Source: Paramecium octaurelia (taxonomy: Eukaryota; Ciliophora; Oligohymenophorea; Peniculida; Parameciidae). From it: a DNA stretch of 64,000 nucleotides. The notes under the pieces were generated by a model. It had not been told where the DNA came from. It ran no database searches and saw only the letters and a list, made by a program, of their open reading frames with translations. The position numbers and the translations under genes are program-made. The stretch spans positions 186,001 through 250,000 of the forward strand of contig CAJJDP010000034.1 in the NCBI GenBank assembly GCA_905182995.1. Direction: 5' to 3'. Positions 1-11,312 of the stretch are shown piece by piece; position 1 is the first letter of the stretch; each line of letters opens with the position of its first letter.

Positions 1-960
1 TTTGATGCTGCTTCTCCTTGTGAATTGAATCGTCTAGGTATCTATATCCATTATACTCAATTAGCTCACATTCTTGCATTAACATACAATTACACCAATA
101 AAAACAACAAAGAGTAATACGTTCAGAAGTACATTAAATTTGATCAATATGGGTTGCTTTTGAGATTGCAATTCATCAGATATTAAAATAAGGATTTAAT
201 ACCTGACACAATATCATATGCTATCGAATAAATCAATACTAATGAAAACATGACTTACGTGCTGCAATTACTGAGAACCTTAAGAAAGTTCCCCAATCTT
301 TAAGTCAGACACTAATTAAAGCCGAAATTCATGGAGATCCCACAGATTTTAAGTGCGTTATCAAGATTACAATGATATAAAATATATTAAATAACAGTCA
401 TAATAATGATCTAGTCTTTCTAACAACAATGCGAGTAGCTCCAAAATGAAAACTAAGAAAGTATCAATTCATACCATATTCTAGTCATAAGATAGTTAAA
501 CAAACTAAAGTAAAATGCACTCGAAAAAAATCAAGAAATATTGAAATTGCAAAATCTAGTTAAAGGAGTTGATTAAGAATACTAGCCAATTCGAGATAAA
601 ATACAATCAATTAAGGACTAACTTCTAGATTCAGAACTCAATAAAGAAGCAATACTTGATTCATTTGATGATCTTGAGAATATGATCATTAGTTAGATTG
701 CTGAGTAAATTAAACATGGCAAAAAGTCGAAAAAGACTTAAAGAAAGGAATCTCCATCAAAGGGAAAAATTAATAATGAAAATGACCCAAACACAATCAA
801 TCTAAGAAAACGAGCTATTAAGTAATAAAATTTTGATGAAAATCATGAAACAAGTGAATCGAGTGAACCTATCAAAGTATAGAAAAAGAAAGTCAAAACT
901 AATTCAGAAGCCATCGATAAAGCTAATTGTCTAATTAACGAAATATTTAATTTTAATTGA
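1..960 (+). CDS. C-terminal part of a coiled-coil hypothetical protein (5' end outside window)
   Basis: Frame 1 is open from the first base to TGA at 958-960, apart from one TGA at 373-375. The first ~115 residues look folded and helical. The rest is charged and Gln/Lys-rich, with a likely coiled coil around 480-720 and a basic tail ending NEIFNFN. The TGA at 373 can be removed by a 45-nt GT...AG segment (353-397) that keeps the frame. That is long for the introns in this window (19-34 nt), so the exon edge is uncertain. I do not recognise the family. The TBC gene begins 37 bp downstream on the same strand. Confidence 0.6.
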
Positions 961-997
961 ACATCATCTATTTAACAATAATTTTATTTATCTATCA

Positions 998-2182
998 ATG
1001 GGAAATAACAATGTCTGCTTAGCTGAAATACCTGTCTATCGAACTCATCACACCTCACCAAAGTCAAAAACCAAATGGAAAAGAGAAGATTTAAAATCTG
1101 GCTCCTGTATATAAACACTCGTCGATAAAGAAAACAATCCAGATTTCTTTATTCACTACCAATGCGGTTAAGAGCTACCTTAATATCGCAATAAATTAGC
1201 CTAAACGAAATGGTCTGAAGCTGTTAATAGCAGCTTATGCACAATTAATGATTCATAACAAACGATTAATTCTTTGATTGATAAACCTGAATTCAGGGAA
1301 CTTGTACTATTGGGTCCACCTAAATAATTGAGATGGCTCAGTTGGATGAAGTTGCTAACCAAATCCCAACCTCCTATTAGTTATGAAAAATATTTAGAAA
1401 ATCCACCAACAGACATATCGAATATTATAAAAGATATTGATCGCACCTTTGTTGATAATGCTTTGTTTTCGCATTCAAGTTGTGGATAGGAACAATTAAA
1501 AAGAGTTCTCTGTGCCATATCTAATGCCCTACCTACTATGGGCTATTGTTAAGGGATGAACTTCGTTTGTGCCGTTCTGCTTATTGTATCTGGTTGTGAT
1601 GAGCATCAAGTATTTTAAGCCTTTATGTAAATGCTTATTAATGAACAACACCTTCTGTGTTTTGCTTTCTCCAATGACATGCCACTCCACTTTTTCTTAA
1701 CTAGCTTGATACATTATCAAATTAAAAAGAAATTTCCAAAACTTAACTTAAGTGATATAAGTGATTCATTTTGGTTGAGTAAAATGATTCTATCCTTATT
1801 CACTTATGTATTCAAAATGGAAGATTGTATAAGATGTTGGGACTATTTGATGGTTCGTGGAATGATCCGTGGCATCCCTGAATTGATTCTTGCATTCATA
1901 GATGCCACTTACAATTAATTATGTAAATTTTAGGAGGAAGATTTTGCTTATAATTTTAAAGGTCCTGAAACTACAACAATCAAATTTAATGTTGGTGAAC
2001 TCATATATTTAGCCAAGTCTAATCATAGCTTAGATAGATCATTCATATCTAAATTCGCCAAGAAAATGAAAGACAAAAATAATCCTTCCTAATTATTAGA
2101 CCTTTTATAATATTACAACAATCCTCAACTCTACAAGAAACAAGTATCATTCTATATTAACACTATTTATTATTAATGTTGA
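998..2182 (+). CDS. TBC-domain Rab GTPase-activating protein
   Basis: Uninterrupted frame of 394 codons from ATG 998 to TGA 2180-2182. A TBC domain occupies roughly residues 100-300. The arginine finger sits in KDIDRTF (IxxDxxR) and the glutamine finger in GYCQGMNF (YxQGM). The helix CIRCWDYLMVRGMIRG fits the end of the fold. TBC proteins accelerate GTP hydrolysis by Rab GTPases with this Arg/Gln pair and act on membrane trafficking. Both catalytic residues are present, so activity is expected; the target Rab cannot be read from sequence. No intron is needed. The N-terminal ~90 residues precede the domain and are unrecognised. Confidence 0.9.
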
Positions 2183-2417
2183 CTTATATATATATATATT
2201 CGTTTTAACAAATATTATCCTATTATTTAATTGTTCTTAAGTAATCCATTTACAAGGTGGATGTGATATAAGAATTATAATTGTATATCTAAGGCTTAGA
2301 ATATTGAAATTAACAATAAGGGATAATTTAACTTGTCGTTAAAAAAATAAAATTAATTATTATATTTCAACGATTATTATTTAATTTAATTAGCAAATTT
2401 TGACATTCAATTAAGAT

Positions 2418-2878
2418 GATTAAATCTCATTTCAATTTTTAATTAAAACAATAAATAATAGCGCGTTGTTGGAATTTCTAAAAATCAATAGAAAGAATAT
2501 CATGATATTAAATAATTAGTTAAAAAGGCTATAAAAGAAATTTAATAATATATTGAAGCATTCATTATTTCTGGTTTTGGAAAGAGTTATCTTTTTGAAG
2601 ATTTTCTGATTTTAGTTTTAGACTAAGCTTAAATTCATAATAAGGAAAATGTAGTTTTTATTTACTCTAGAAAATTGTAGTATACATAAATCATAGTATG
2701 TAAAGATATGCTTGATGATTTTGCAAGCATCTTTACAAACAGCCTGAGTTTATTGTTTAGATTGTTATAAGGCACTACTCCTCATTCATTTTAATTTTAC
2801 TAAACATATGGAATATGTATCTCCCCTCAAGAACCTTATGATTTATTATTAAATAATAATTTATTAATTTCTGCTTGA
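2418..2878 (+). pseudogene. open frame without a start codon; possible gene fragment
   Basis: The frame ending at TGA 2876-2878 is open for about 150 codons and has protein-like composition, with mixed hydrophobic stretches such as IEAFIISGFGKSYLF. It has no ATG after the preceding in-frame TGA near 2415. A nearby ATG (about 2417) lies in another frame, and I found no 20-34 nt GT...AG intron that joins them. No domain is recognised. Options are a decayed gene, a gene with an unusual intron, or chance openness in DNA that lacks TGA. It follows the TBC gene on the same strand. Confidence 0.3.
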
Positions 2879-3779
2879 TAGCTTCATTTTTGCTGCTATT
2901 AATAGATATTCTATTTCAAATAATTCCATAATCCCTCTATTGGATGAAATTCCAAGAATATAAGAGGCAAAAATAAAATTTTATAATATTGTTACTTTTA
3001 AAAATTATTAAAAGATTAGAAATAATATCATTTAAAAAAGGATACTGATAACTTAAAAGAAATAAATTATAATTATAAAGTCTAATTAAAATTAAGAAAA
3101 AAGATATATATATGCAAACATATAAAAAAACAGTAAAATGATAAATATTATGATAATAAATACATGCGAGAATAAGGATCCTAATATTGCTCATTTAAAA
3201 AATGAAGTCAACCCAATAAAAGTTGCATAATGAATGACAAAAACTAACTACTGAAGAGATTTATTGTATTTAGTTGAATTCTATTCAATGACAGTAGAAT
3301 CTCAAGGATGGACTTGCAATGCCAGACTTCAATATTAAGATTAAAACGGATAAAAGGAGGCTTAAGTGAAGAATATCCAAAATTCATCTCAAGATGATAG
3401 AATAGTTTAAAATCTAGAAGCAAAATGGCTCCTTTCTTAAAAGTATTGATCAATACCTTCATAAGATTATTCTTAAATTGATATAAAAGTTCAAATGTCT
3501 GAGTGCATATTTTACTTTATTTATTCTTTCAATTGACTAAAGTATTATAAATATTTGTTGTATTCACTATTATATATTTGAATTCAGATAAGTGGATTAC
3601 AATATATGTTGCAATAATTAAATTAATTATGAAAAAGAAAAGTCAAAGTAAGGGAAACACCCAAAAGTTATAAGTAGAAGTTGATATTATGGTTTGATTG
3701 TTCTATATACTCATAGGAATAACGAATTGTTGGACTTAAATAAATATTGCAATCTCAAAAAGAGTCTGCTAAAGAAAAA
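2879..3779. other. ~900 bp with no convincing gene
   Basis: AT-rich stretch with only short frames. The best plus-strand candidate starts at ATG 3230. It needs a 29-nt intron (GTATTTAG...GACAG) and would give a 36-residue basic peptide ending at TGA 3367-3369. Its continuation to a longer frame (SEEYPKFISR) fails by frame. A minus-strand frame at 3462-3244 is equally short. The last ~145 bp are open in the frame of the next gene but have no ATG. Nothing here is strong enough to call. Confidence 0.4.
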
Positions 3780-4982
3780 ATGCAAATGAGCTAAGGATCC
3801 ACAAGGTGGTCGGCAGCTTCCACTAATGTTCCTCTTAGAAGTACGTGAGTAATTACTAAGATAGATTATGGGAAACATGTTTTAGAAAAACATAGGGAAG
3901 TTGCAAAGACATTCCAACAGAAAAATAAATTAAACAAAGTGCCATCCAGGCCATCCTCTCGCTCTAGTTCACTTTCTAAACAGAGCAAGCAATCAGAAAC
4001 TTAATCTTAATAGAATCAGAGCTATTTGACGTAGAGTCTGAATTTTGCAGGGAAGAATTCAGCAAATGAAAATTTGAAACGAGCACTTCAAGTCCAATAA
4101 TGTAAATCTTACAGACTTAGATTAGTTAGAATACTCTAATGAAGTTGTCAAATTCCTCAATTCCATTAATCTTGATAAACATGCTGGTGTGATACTTGAA
4201 AATGGATTTGACGAGATGGACCTTTTAAAGGAAATATCGGTTGATCATCTAAAAGATATGAATATTCCACCGATGGATGCAAGGAAATTATTGAACCGAG
4301 TGCAAAAATTAGTGGAAACTGAGGAAAGAAAGCAGCTTCAATCTTAAAAATAAGCATAGCGTTTAAAGGAATCCTAAAGCCATATTGAAGAGATTGCTAA
4401 TTCAGAAATCTATGATGAGGAGGAACAACACAGGTTATTTTAGGAAGCAGTTATGGAGTATAGACAATAATAGAAGTAATAGAAAGAGTAGAAGGAATAA
4501 GCAATATAACATACGGAGGAAATATTGATTGAAGATGAATCATTAGGGTACGTATCAAGTAGACAGAACAAAAAAGAGGAATAATAAAGAAATAAAATGA
4601 AGTTTCTCTTATCAGGAGCAAATGAATGGAAGATGTTTGATGTCGATTATGATTAAAAATAGGGAACTGATTAATAACCTGTTATAATTGATAAAACATC
4701 TTGCTATTAATGTTATAAGTTGTTTGATTAAAAGTTTGCAATAGGCAACAATGGCAGAGAATTTTGCACTAAAGAATGTCTTGAATCATATAAACTATAA
4801 AATATAGTAAGGAATTTTCATATGAATTTTAGTATCTCTGTAGGTCTCAGTCATGTGCTAAGCAAATTGATATAGCTTAAGCACATTATGAGATTGGCCA
4901 ATGGTTCTGTAATTAGGACTGTTTTAAATAGTACCAATGGGAAAGTGTCAACATCAGAGGAAGAACCCACATTAGTTTATGA
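3780..4982 (+). CDS. SAM-domain protein with paired Cys zinc-binding motifs
   Basis: Starts at ATG 3780 (MQMSQGSTRW) and runs to TGA 4980-4982 with three introns (24, 34 or 19, and 26 nt), giving about 372 residues. A SAM domain lies at about residues 110-175 (VVKFLNSINLDKHAG...LLNRVQKLVE); SAM domains mediate homo- or hetero-oligomerisation. A long Gln/Glu-rich coiled coil follows. Then come two similar Cys modules: CYQCYKLF...REFCTKECLESY and RSQSCAKQ...QWFCNQDCFKQY. The second appears only after removing the 26-nt intron GTAAGG...TTTTAG, which supports the model. Substrate or partner unknown. A 5' exon starting further upstream (near 3629) cannot be excluded. Confidence 0.75.
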
Positions 4983-5050
4983 TAATTAAATATATATACA
5001 TTCATAACTATAGAGTTTTATATAATATTTTTCATATGTATTTTTAATAA

Positions 5051-6030
5051 TCAAATTTTAGGATGAGGAATATGCACCTTTGAAGGAACCTTGACCATCA
5101 ACTGTTTGAAATGTCCTACTTTGGCCTCTCTTGTGGATTTTCCTACGCTGAATGCAGGATACGATTTCTTTTTGGAATTCACTTACACTCCCACGGCAAT
5201 CCTTTTTATCTTATTAAGTTTACTATTTGGTGTCATATGTTTGATTCTTATCCCAACCTTCAAAGATCTTGCCAATCTTTGGTCCTTTTGGAATTGTCCA
5301 ATGAGCAGCATCTTCCAAATTGCTTGTGTTAGCAGGAGGCTTTTGTAAATAGGCACCAGGTCCAACGATCACTGGAGTCGAACATGTGGGTGCTAAAGCT
5401 GAGGCTCCTGGGATATCTCTTCTATATCCAAAGGAAAATTGAGGCGGAGTTGGGACTTCAGGTTTGATGGCTGGATCATATTGAGGTCCAGGGGTTCCTT
5501 TGAGTCGTTTTTCAGGAGGGAACTAGATGATATGAAGAAAGGAATACTCTTGATTCCAATCCGATTTTGACATTTGGAGCTTTAGTCTTTCTAATTAAAT
5601 CAGCTTCTTGGGGTTCAAACTTGAATAGAATGAGTGTTTACGTCAACATCCTTCCTTTGATAATAATCAAATTTGGCTCCAGTGTTGAGTGTGTTACGAG
5701 GATCTGTTCCGAATTTAGTATCTGCATCCTTGGTGTAATAAAATTGATCTCCTCCTCTAACATTGTAAACAGGTCCAGGACTGCCCTTTCCTTAAAGGTC
5801 TTAGTTTGATTGATACCTGCAAAATCAATTCTGGCAAGTTCTTTATTATGATAGAGCTTTGCTTGATTGGCACGCTCAGCAGAACCGAAACTGTAACATG
5901 GCAGTGTTTGTTTGGTGGAAATGGGCATTTTGCCTATGGAACTAAAAGCTTGTTTATTTTCGAATTCGATCAAGTCTGCATACGAATACACTTTTGGCTG
6001 AGCTTTAACTTCTTCTTTTGTTTCTGCCAT
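5051..6030 (-). CDS. sperm-tail PG-rich (SHIPPO/STPG-type) repeat protein
   Basis: Minus-strand gene from ATG 6030 (MAETKEEVKAQPKVYSY) to TGA 5053-5051. Four introns (26, 22, 25 and 19 nt) make a 295-residue protein in one frame. It contains spaced Pro-Gly-Pro elements: KGSPGPVYNV, LKGTPGPQYDP and VGPGAYL, plus related FSFGYRR and FSVGKSTREA segments. STPG/ODF3-type proteins are ribbon-like proteins of flagellar outer dense fibres and axonemal doublets, so a ciliary microtubule role is the natural inference. The 3' intron (5168-5186) is only 19 nt, but removing it is what joins the C-terminal PAFSVGK segment. Its stop lies 68 bp from the convergent SAM gene's stop. Confidence 0.8.
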
Positions 6031-6083
6031 TTTATATATATTAATATTATTAAAAATATATATAAAACTTATCAACATATAAC

Positions 6084-7724
6084 TCAAAACTAAAGACGAA
6101 TAGTATTATCACTCCTCTCTTTCTTTTGAGTTTCACTTCTAATGCATTGGGCTATCCTAAAGAGCACCAGTCTATAATCATGAATAATTGTATACTTGAT
6201 CACCTTGGGTTTGAGTTTATCATTCTCCCATAAGGGTAACAAATACTCTTAAGTGATTTTGCTAACATGAATAATGATTCTAATTATGTGACTACTTAAT
6301 ACCTCTACATTGCAGGCAAATCCATGATCACTTATCCGATTTTACCATCTATTTTACCTTATTATTCAAGTTTAAATGTAACGCATCCACATATCATCAG
6401 TTTGTCTTCATAGAAATCTACACCGTCATTTTTGACTTCATAAAGCACTCCTTCAAAATTTGTTTCATCCAAAGAATCTACATCCAAAAAACTAATCTAT
6501 TTCTATTGATCCAATTTTTCTTAGAGAGTTATGATGTTCTAAAGGATTGCACCAAGGTAATTCTCCATGACAAATCCTCCATCTCTAAAAGAGTCTTGGT
6601 ATGGCTATGTCGTTAAGTACTCCATTTTGATATTCTGCACCAAAGAGAAGATGATCTACAATTGTTATACAGCTTACTTTCTCCCACTTTTAGACGTCGT
6701 GGCACCAATCCAATAGTTAAAGGAAGGAGATTAAGACCTCTTTAGGACTCTTATGACCAAAAGCCACTTGTATCTTATCAAAATTGTATTCGTGATTTTT
6801 AATGTGATGCATCAAGGAATCAATAGTGAAGAAATTGGCTTTCTTCTTCTCATATATATCTGATATGAATTGCAATGGTTTGAATGACAAAGGATCACTA
6901 GCTCTTGCTAAGTGGATGTCGTCTAAGTTAGAACAATATGACATCCATAACTTATCGATGATTTGCTTAACTTATTCAATCCAATCTATGGCATGTATTT
7001 AGATGGTGATGTTAGACAACACTTAATTGTCACTTTAAGACCAAAACTTCTATTTCCATAACTTCAGATCCGAACCAAAACTTTAGTTCTTCTGTAAATT
7101 ATATTGGATATAATTTCTAATGAAATCTATTACAAAATAACTAAATTACCTTACCAAATTATTCATCCTAAGTCGACTTAGTCATGAAGGTCTTGGTTTC
7201 TTCCAAATCCAATTGTATATGAATGTCTTTATCCTATTAATAGATTTCCAAAATCAATTACCTTTAATAACTCATCCAATGCAGTATCTTTCACATTGAC
7301 TATTCTCAATGCGTTGGTCATATGATTCTTCAGTTTGATTGTCGCCTATGCTAAAGTATATTAATTTTAACCAAATAACTTTTAGAATCCAGTCACAAAC
7401 ATACCAGAAACTCTAAAAGCATTAAACACAAATATACAATTTCTTTTCTATCATCCCATTCCCCAAAATTTGCTTAGCTATTACAGCGTTTATATGATCT
7501 TCCTATAAGTTATTTTGTTTGAGAGTCCTGAAGAGTTGGATGTGTTTTTGGAATATTTCATAAATTTTGGTAACTTTGAATTATAATCTATTTAACAAAA
7601 TACTTAATTCCTAATTGTCTTGTTCGAATAATAAGGATTCTACAAGTGTCTTGTATTTCAGATCACCAAATTACATCCTTGAGTTGATGAAGGATTGCAG
7701 CTAATGTTCATCCAATCTATTCAT
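6084..7724 (-). CDS. conserved-looking helical hypothetical protein
   Basis: ATG 7724 (MNRLDEHQLQ) to TGA 6086-6084. Six or seven introns of 21-28 nt give one continuous frame of about 490 residues. Nearly every intron removes an in-frame TGA, which supports the model. The N-terminus is strongly helical and Gln-rich. The middle has an aromatic, well-folded look (IHAIDWIEQVKQIIDKLW, DLQFGHKSPKEV-like stretches) and the end is basic. I do not recognise a family, catalytic motif, signal peptide or membrane segment. Its start lies 45 bp from the divergent RING/TRAF gene, so the two probably share a promoter region. Confidence 0.7.
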
Positions 7725-7769
7725 GTCTATTATAATTGTTAAGTATTGTATTAATATTTTAAATTCTTA

Positions 7770-8924
7770 ATGTAATTGTCAAAATAAGAAGCAATTCTAA
7801 AGGAATTATTCGAAGATGATTATTTTACTCAAATCATTCAACATCCCTCGGTCCAATCCCCATACGAAGAACTTACCTGTTCAATTTGCTATAATCTCCT
7901 TGATATTCCAATCGTACTACCCGATTGCAAACACACATTCTGCAGAGACTGTCTCGACGAATGGGTTGGCAAATAAGCAATGAATTGCCCTCTTTGCAGA
8001 ATCGATGTCTCACATTATTTAAGTATTGATGCCTCTAACATTTTTAAAGCAAACAAATAATTGAAATTCAGTCTCATTGATTTCAACACAATGTTTCTGA
8101 TAGACAACATTGAGATTAAATGTCCCTATTGCAATTGGAAAGGTAAGACGAAGGATCTCAAGCTTCATTAACAAAAGTATTGCAATCTAAGGTCATGTCC
8201 ACTAAATTGCAATCAAAAATTCACCTCAGAAGAACTCGAACTCCATAAAGATATTTGCCAACACAGAATCATTAAATGTCCTCAATATTGTGGTGAAGAA
8301 TTTGAGGCGCACAAAGTATTTGCTCATCTCTAAAACTGCATGTACACCTATAGAGAGTGCACTAAATGTAATTGTATTTTGTAGGGTGCAAAAATGTTGA
8401 ATCATAATTGTAATATTGATTCTTGTAGAAATTCTTAATTTGGATGCAAAAAACTAGAAATGCATTAAAATTGTGATTTTGAATTTAATTATTGCAAGAA
8501 TTGTTTCAATTTTTTAATGAATAAAGATCTATAGACACATAATTGTCAGATGTAGAGTAACATACAAGAAGTGCTAAAATCGTTTTAAAAGGAATTGCTA
8601 GAGTCTTTATAACCAGTTAAGCATGATTTAAAACTATTGGAAAATGCAATGAAAAAATGTCAATAAGAGTCAATTCTATTGTTAGATGTACCGGCTGAGA
8701 GAGTAAACATAGTTGAAATATTATAACAATTTGGGCCAATTCAAAATCTGAAACAATACTTGAACTTCCCTAATCTTGACTAAAAAAAGGTGGCTGTTAG
8801 ATATTTCAATGCCAATGCTGCACTCTGTTGTAAAAAGTACATGAAGATATTTGGAATAACAACTTAATCTTTGGAAATGGGGTAAAAATAAGTTAAAATT
8901 TAACCAAAATAAAAAATTTCATGA
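7770..8924 (+). CDS. RING finger plus TRAF-type zinc-finger protein (probable E3 ubiquitin ligase)
   Basis: Intronless frame of 384 codons from ATG 7770 to TGA 8922-8924. A C3HC4 RING occupies residues ~32-72: CSICYNLL, then CKHTFCRDC and CPLC. It is followed by Cys/His-rich TRAF-type fingers between ~105 and 270, such as CPYCNWKGK, CPLNCNQKF and CPQYCGEEF. RING domains bind ubiquitin-loaded E2 enzymes, and TRAF fingers are typical partners in such ligases. No MATH domain is visible. Instead the end has a helical region and a KKVAVRYFNANAAL segment that resembles the last strand-helix of an RNA-recognition fold; that resemblance is only suggestive. The start was chosen as the first in-frame ATG after the shared divergent gap. 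Confidence 0.85.
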
Positions 8925-8962
8925 TTTATTTGAGTATATATTTAATTAATTAATTAAGTATA

Positions 8963-10029
8963 ATGAATTACTTGTTTTATGGATTTATAGGATATTGCAC
9001 TTTATCATTAACCTTTTTTGTATTCCCCTACAAGAAAAAGAATGTCTTCAAACACTCGAAATACTAAAAATATCTTCAAAGAAAAGCCATCCTTCACATA
9101 TCACACAGAGGTGGATGTAGGGAAAATGTAGAAAATACAATGTAAGCCTTTTAACATGCATATGATCTTGGTACCGATTGTTTAGAAATGGATTTGTGTA
9201 TGACAAAAGATAAGAAAGTACATCTCTCATCTCTAATGTTAGGTTGTAGTCTTGCATGATTCCTCTTTATTAAGAATGTGTGGTGTAGAAGCCCATGTGA
9301 AAGACTATAATTATTAAGACTTGCCAAAATTTCTAGATAAAGTCAGACTAGATTTTGCTCCAAATGATTACATCTCAACTTAAAATTGCAAAACTCCTTA
9401 TCTTCCTTTATTTGAAGATGTTCTTAAAAAGTTCCCTGATGTCTTAATTAATGTTGAAATTAAAACACCCGATCCAGAAGTCGTCAAAGCAGTAAACGAT
9501 CTAATTCTTAAGTATTAAAGACAAGATACAATTATATGGGGTGCCAGATGTATATTAATACCTAATGTAATAGTTTAACAATAGAATGAATTACTTAAAT
9601 CAGTTAATCCTGCCATACCTAGATTTTTCACTGTGGAAGGAATTATGAGGGTGTATTTGCTCTACATGACAGGACTATTACCATTTTTCGATATTCCAGA
9701 TGATTCAATGTAAGCACCACTTTACACAGACGACTTTTACAATTGGAAACTCCATGTAGCAAATTCAACTTCAGAGAAGTTATAGCAGATGTTTTTGTAA
9801 AATAAATCTTCTATTTTGAAGCCACAATTTTGTTTGGTTTTTGGGGTTAATTTCTAAACCTCTATTTCATCACTTACATAATAGGGGGATTTTTGTATAT
9901 TATTGGGTTTTGAACAATGAAAGGGAGTATGACAGAGCTCTTAAAACTGGTTGTCATGGGATTATGACTGATTGTCCAACTCTGCTTAAGGACCATTTAA
10001 TCAAAAAAAAACTATATGGAAAATTGTGA
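8963..10029 (+). CDS. membrane-anchored glycerophosphodiester phosphodiesterase (GDPD)
   Basis: Starts at ATG 8963. Three introns (25, 24 and 25 nt) give about 330 residues ending at TGA 10027-10029. The N-terminus is a single hydrophobic segment (YLFYGFIGYCTLSLTFFVF), likely a membrane anchor. The GDPD core follows: SHRGGCRENVENT carries the catalytic His/Arg and EN pair. CLEMDLCMTKD gives ExD metal ligands, VVLHDSSLLR gives the second catalytic His, and INVEIKTPD gives the ExK motif. The TIM-barrel end is GLISKPL...YYWVLNNEREYDRALKTGCHGIMTDCPTLL. The enzyme would hydrolyse glycerophosphodiesters to sn-glycerol-3-phosphate and an alcohol. All key residues are present. Confidence 0.92.
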
Positions 10030-10767
10030 TCTCTATATACAGATATTCGTATATTTTAAAAAATAATTATTTAATAAATACTGAATTAGTAGGAATGTCT
10101 TGTTCTATTGGTTGAATAATAAAGGTTTTAGGGTATTCTGATGAAACAAGATGGTTAATGCAGAGACTTATGATTATTAGTATGTAGGAAATCAAAAACG
10201 TATGTCTTAATTATGAATGTTGAATGTGCAACTGGAAATTTAATAATATTGTCTTTACTAAACAAATGTAAGATCATCTCTCTTCTGATACTTTTACTTT
10301 AGGATTGGGATAAGTAATAAATGTATTGGAATGAGAACACATTGAAATTATTTTATTATATATATTTAAATAGATATCTTATGCCCATTGTAAGGCTACA
10401 GTTATGATAACTTGTTTAGGGATGATGGCAAAAATACAAATGTGGAAAATTGAGAAGAGTCCTTAGTAGTAGTTGGTCAAAGAAATATTACATAATTTAG
10501 AAGATTGTTTAATGTTATTCTCAAATTAATATTAATAATCGATAATAATATCAAAAATTAATAAAATCGACGCGTATTATCTCAACTGTTAATTTATTTA
10601 TTCTGATTAAGAGGATATAATAATTCAAAAATATTAAGAATATGTGAGGATTTTAAATCGAAGTTCCCATTCAAAACATATTGTGACGAATTGGGGAATC
10701 ATTTTATCGATGAAGTTATTGAAATCAGTTTGGGTAATTTGATGGTAGACATTGTAAATTATTTTGG
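10030..10767 (+). pseudogene. frayed reading frame between GDPD and a small gene
   Basis: A plus frame from ATG 10224 to TGA 10740-10742 (173 codons) is open except for one TGA at 10332-10334. Parts look coding, such as FNNIVFTKQMQDHL and CKATVMITCLGMMAKIQ. In the last third a second frame looks more protein-like (FKTYCDELGNHFIDEVIEI), so one or more frame changes would be needed. I could not place a set of 20-34 nt introns that resolves this. It could be a decayed gene or a real one with introns I missed. No family is assigned. The first ~190 bp after the GDPD stop show nothing. Confidence 0.35.
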
Positions 10768-11241
10768 ATGGCCAGTTCTGTTCACACTGGAGATATTTAT
10801 GCTGAATTAAGAAAAGCAGAAAAAAATATATTTTTAATTAAAAATACTCTAGTATTTAAAGATTTTATGAAGCCAACCTATGTTTATTCAAATCCTGTGC
10901 TGAGTCTTTTAAGCTCCAACTCAACTTAGAGTAGTCCAATGACTACAAGTGAATTGAATGATTCGATCGAATACTATATGGACCAAAAAGACTATCAGAC
11001 TGAAGTGGAAATAGTTAAATATCTGCATGGTTTGGGAGTGCAGACTAAAACCGACCCGCTGATTAAAGAGTAACAATATTGGAAAGAAAGAAAACAGAAG
11101 AGCCAAATAATGTCAGAGTCCATCATCAACTCTTCGGAAAGGTTGGTACTAAATCCAACCGTAAATCGATTGATGAGAAAGAATGTTATATAAATACCAA
11201 GGAATTCAAATAGTCCCTATTTCTTACTGGATTAATTATGA
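10768..11241 (+). CDS. small hypothetical protein, 157 aa
   Basis: Continuous frame from ATG 10768 (MASSVHTGDIYAEL) to TGA 11239-11241 with no intron. The N-terminus is amphipathic and basic (RKAEKNIFLIKNTL). A Ser/Thr/Asn-rich linker and a polar helical region (YYMDQKDYQTEVEIVKYL) follow, then a basic segment (YWKERKQKSQIM). There is no signal peptide, membrane span or known motif. An internal Met at 10867 is an alternative start, but the upstream in-frame extension has good coding character. Its stop faces the stop of the giant cyclase gene 72 bp away. Confidence 0.6.
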
Positions 11242-11312
11242 TTCTCCTTTTTATCAAATCACAAATATCTCTATATATAACTGAATTCAATAAACCATAA
11301 TTAATTAGTTAT

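Noticed and set aside
5567-6093. Plus-strand frames opposite the STPG gene
   Set aside because: The minus strand gives a continuous PGP-repeat protein after intron removal; the plus frames have no recognisable features.
10332-10334. In-frame TGA read as selenocysteine
   Set aside because: No selenoprotein family resemblance around it, no visible SECIS-like element, and a competing frame nearby; decay or missed introns are simpler.
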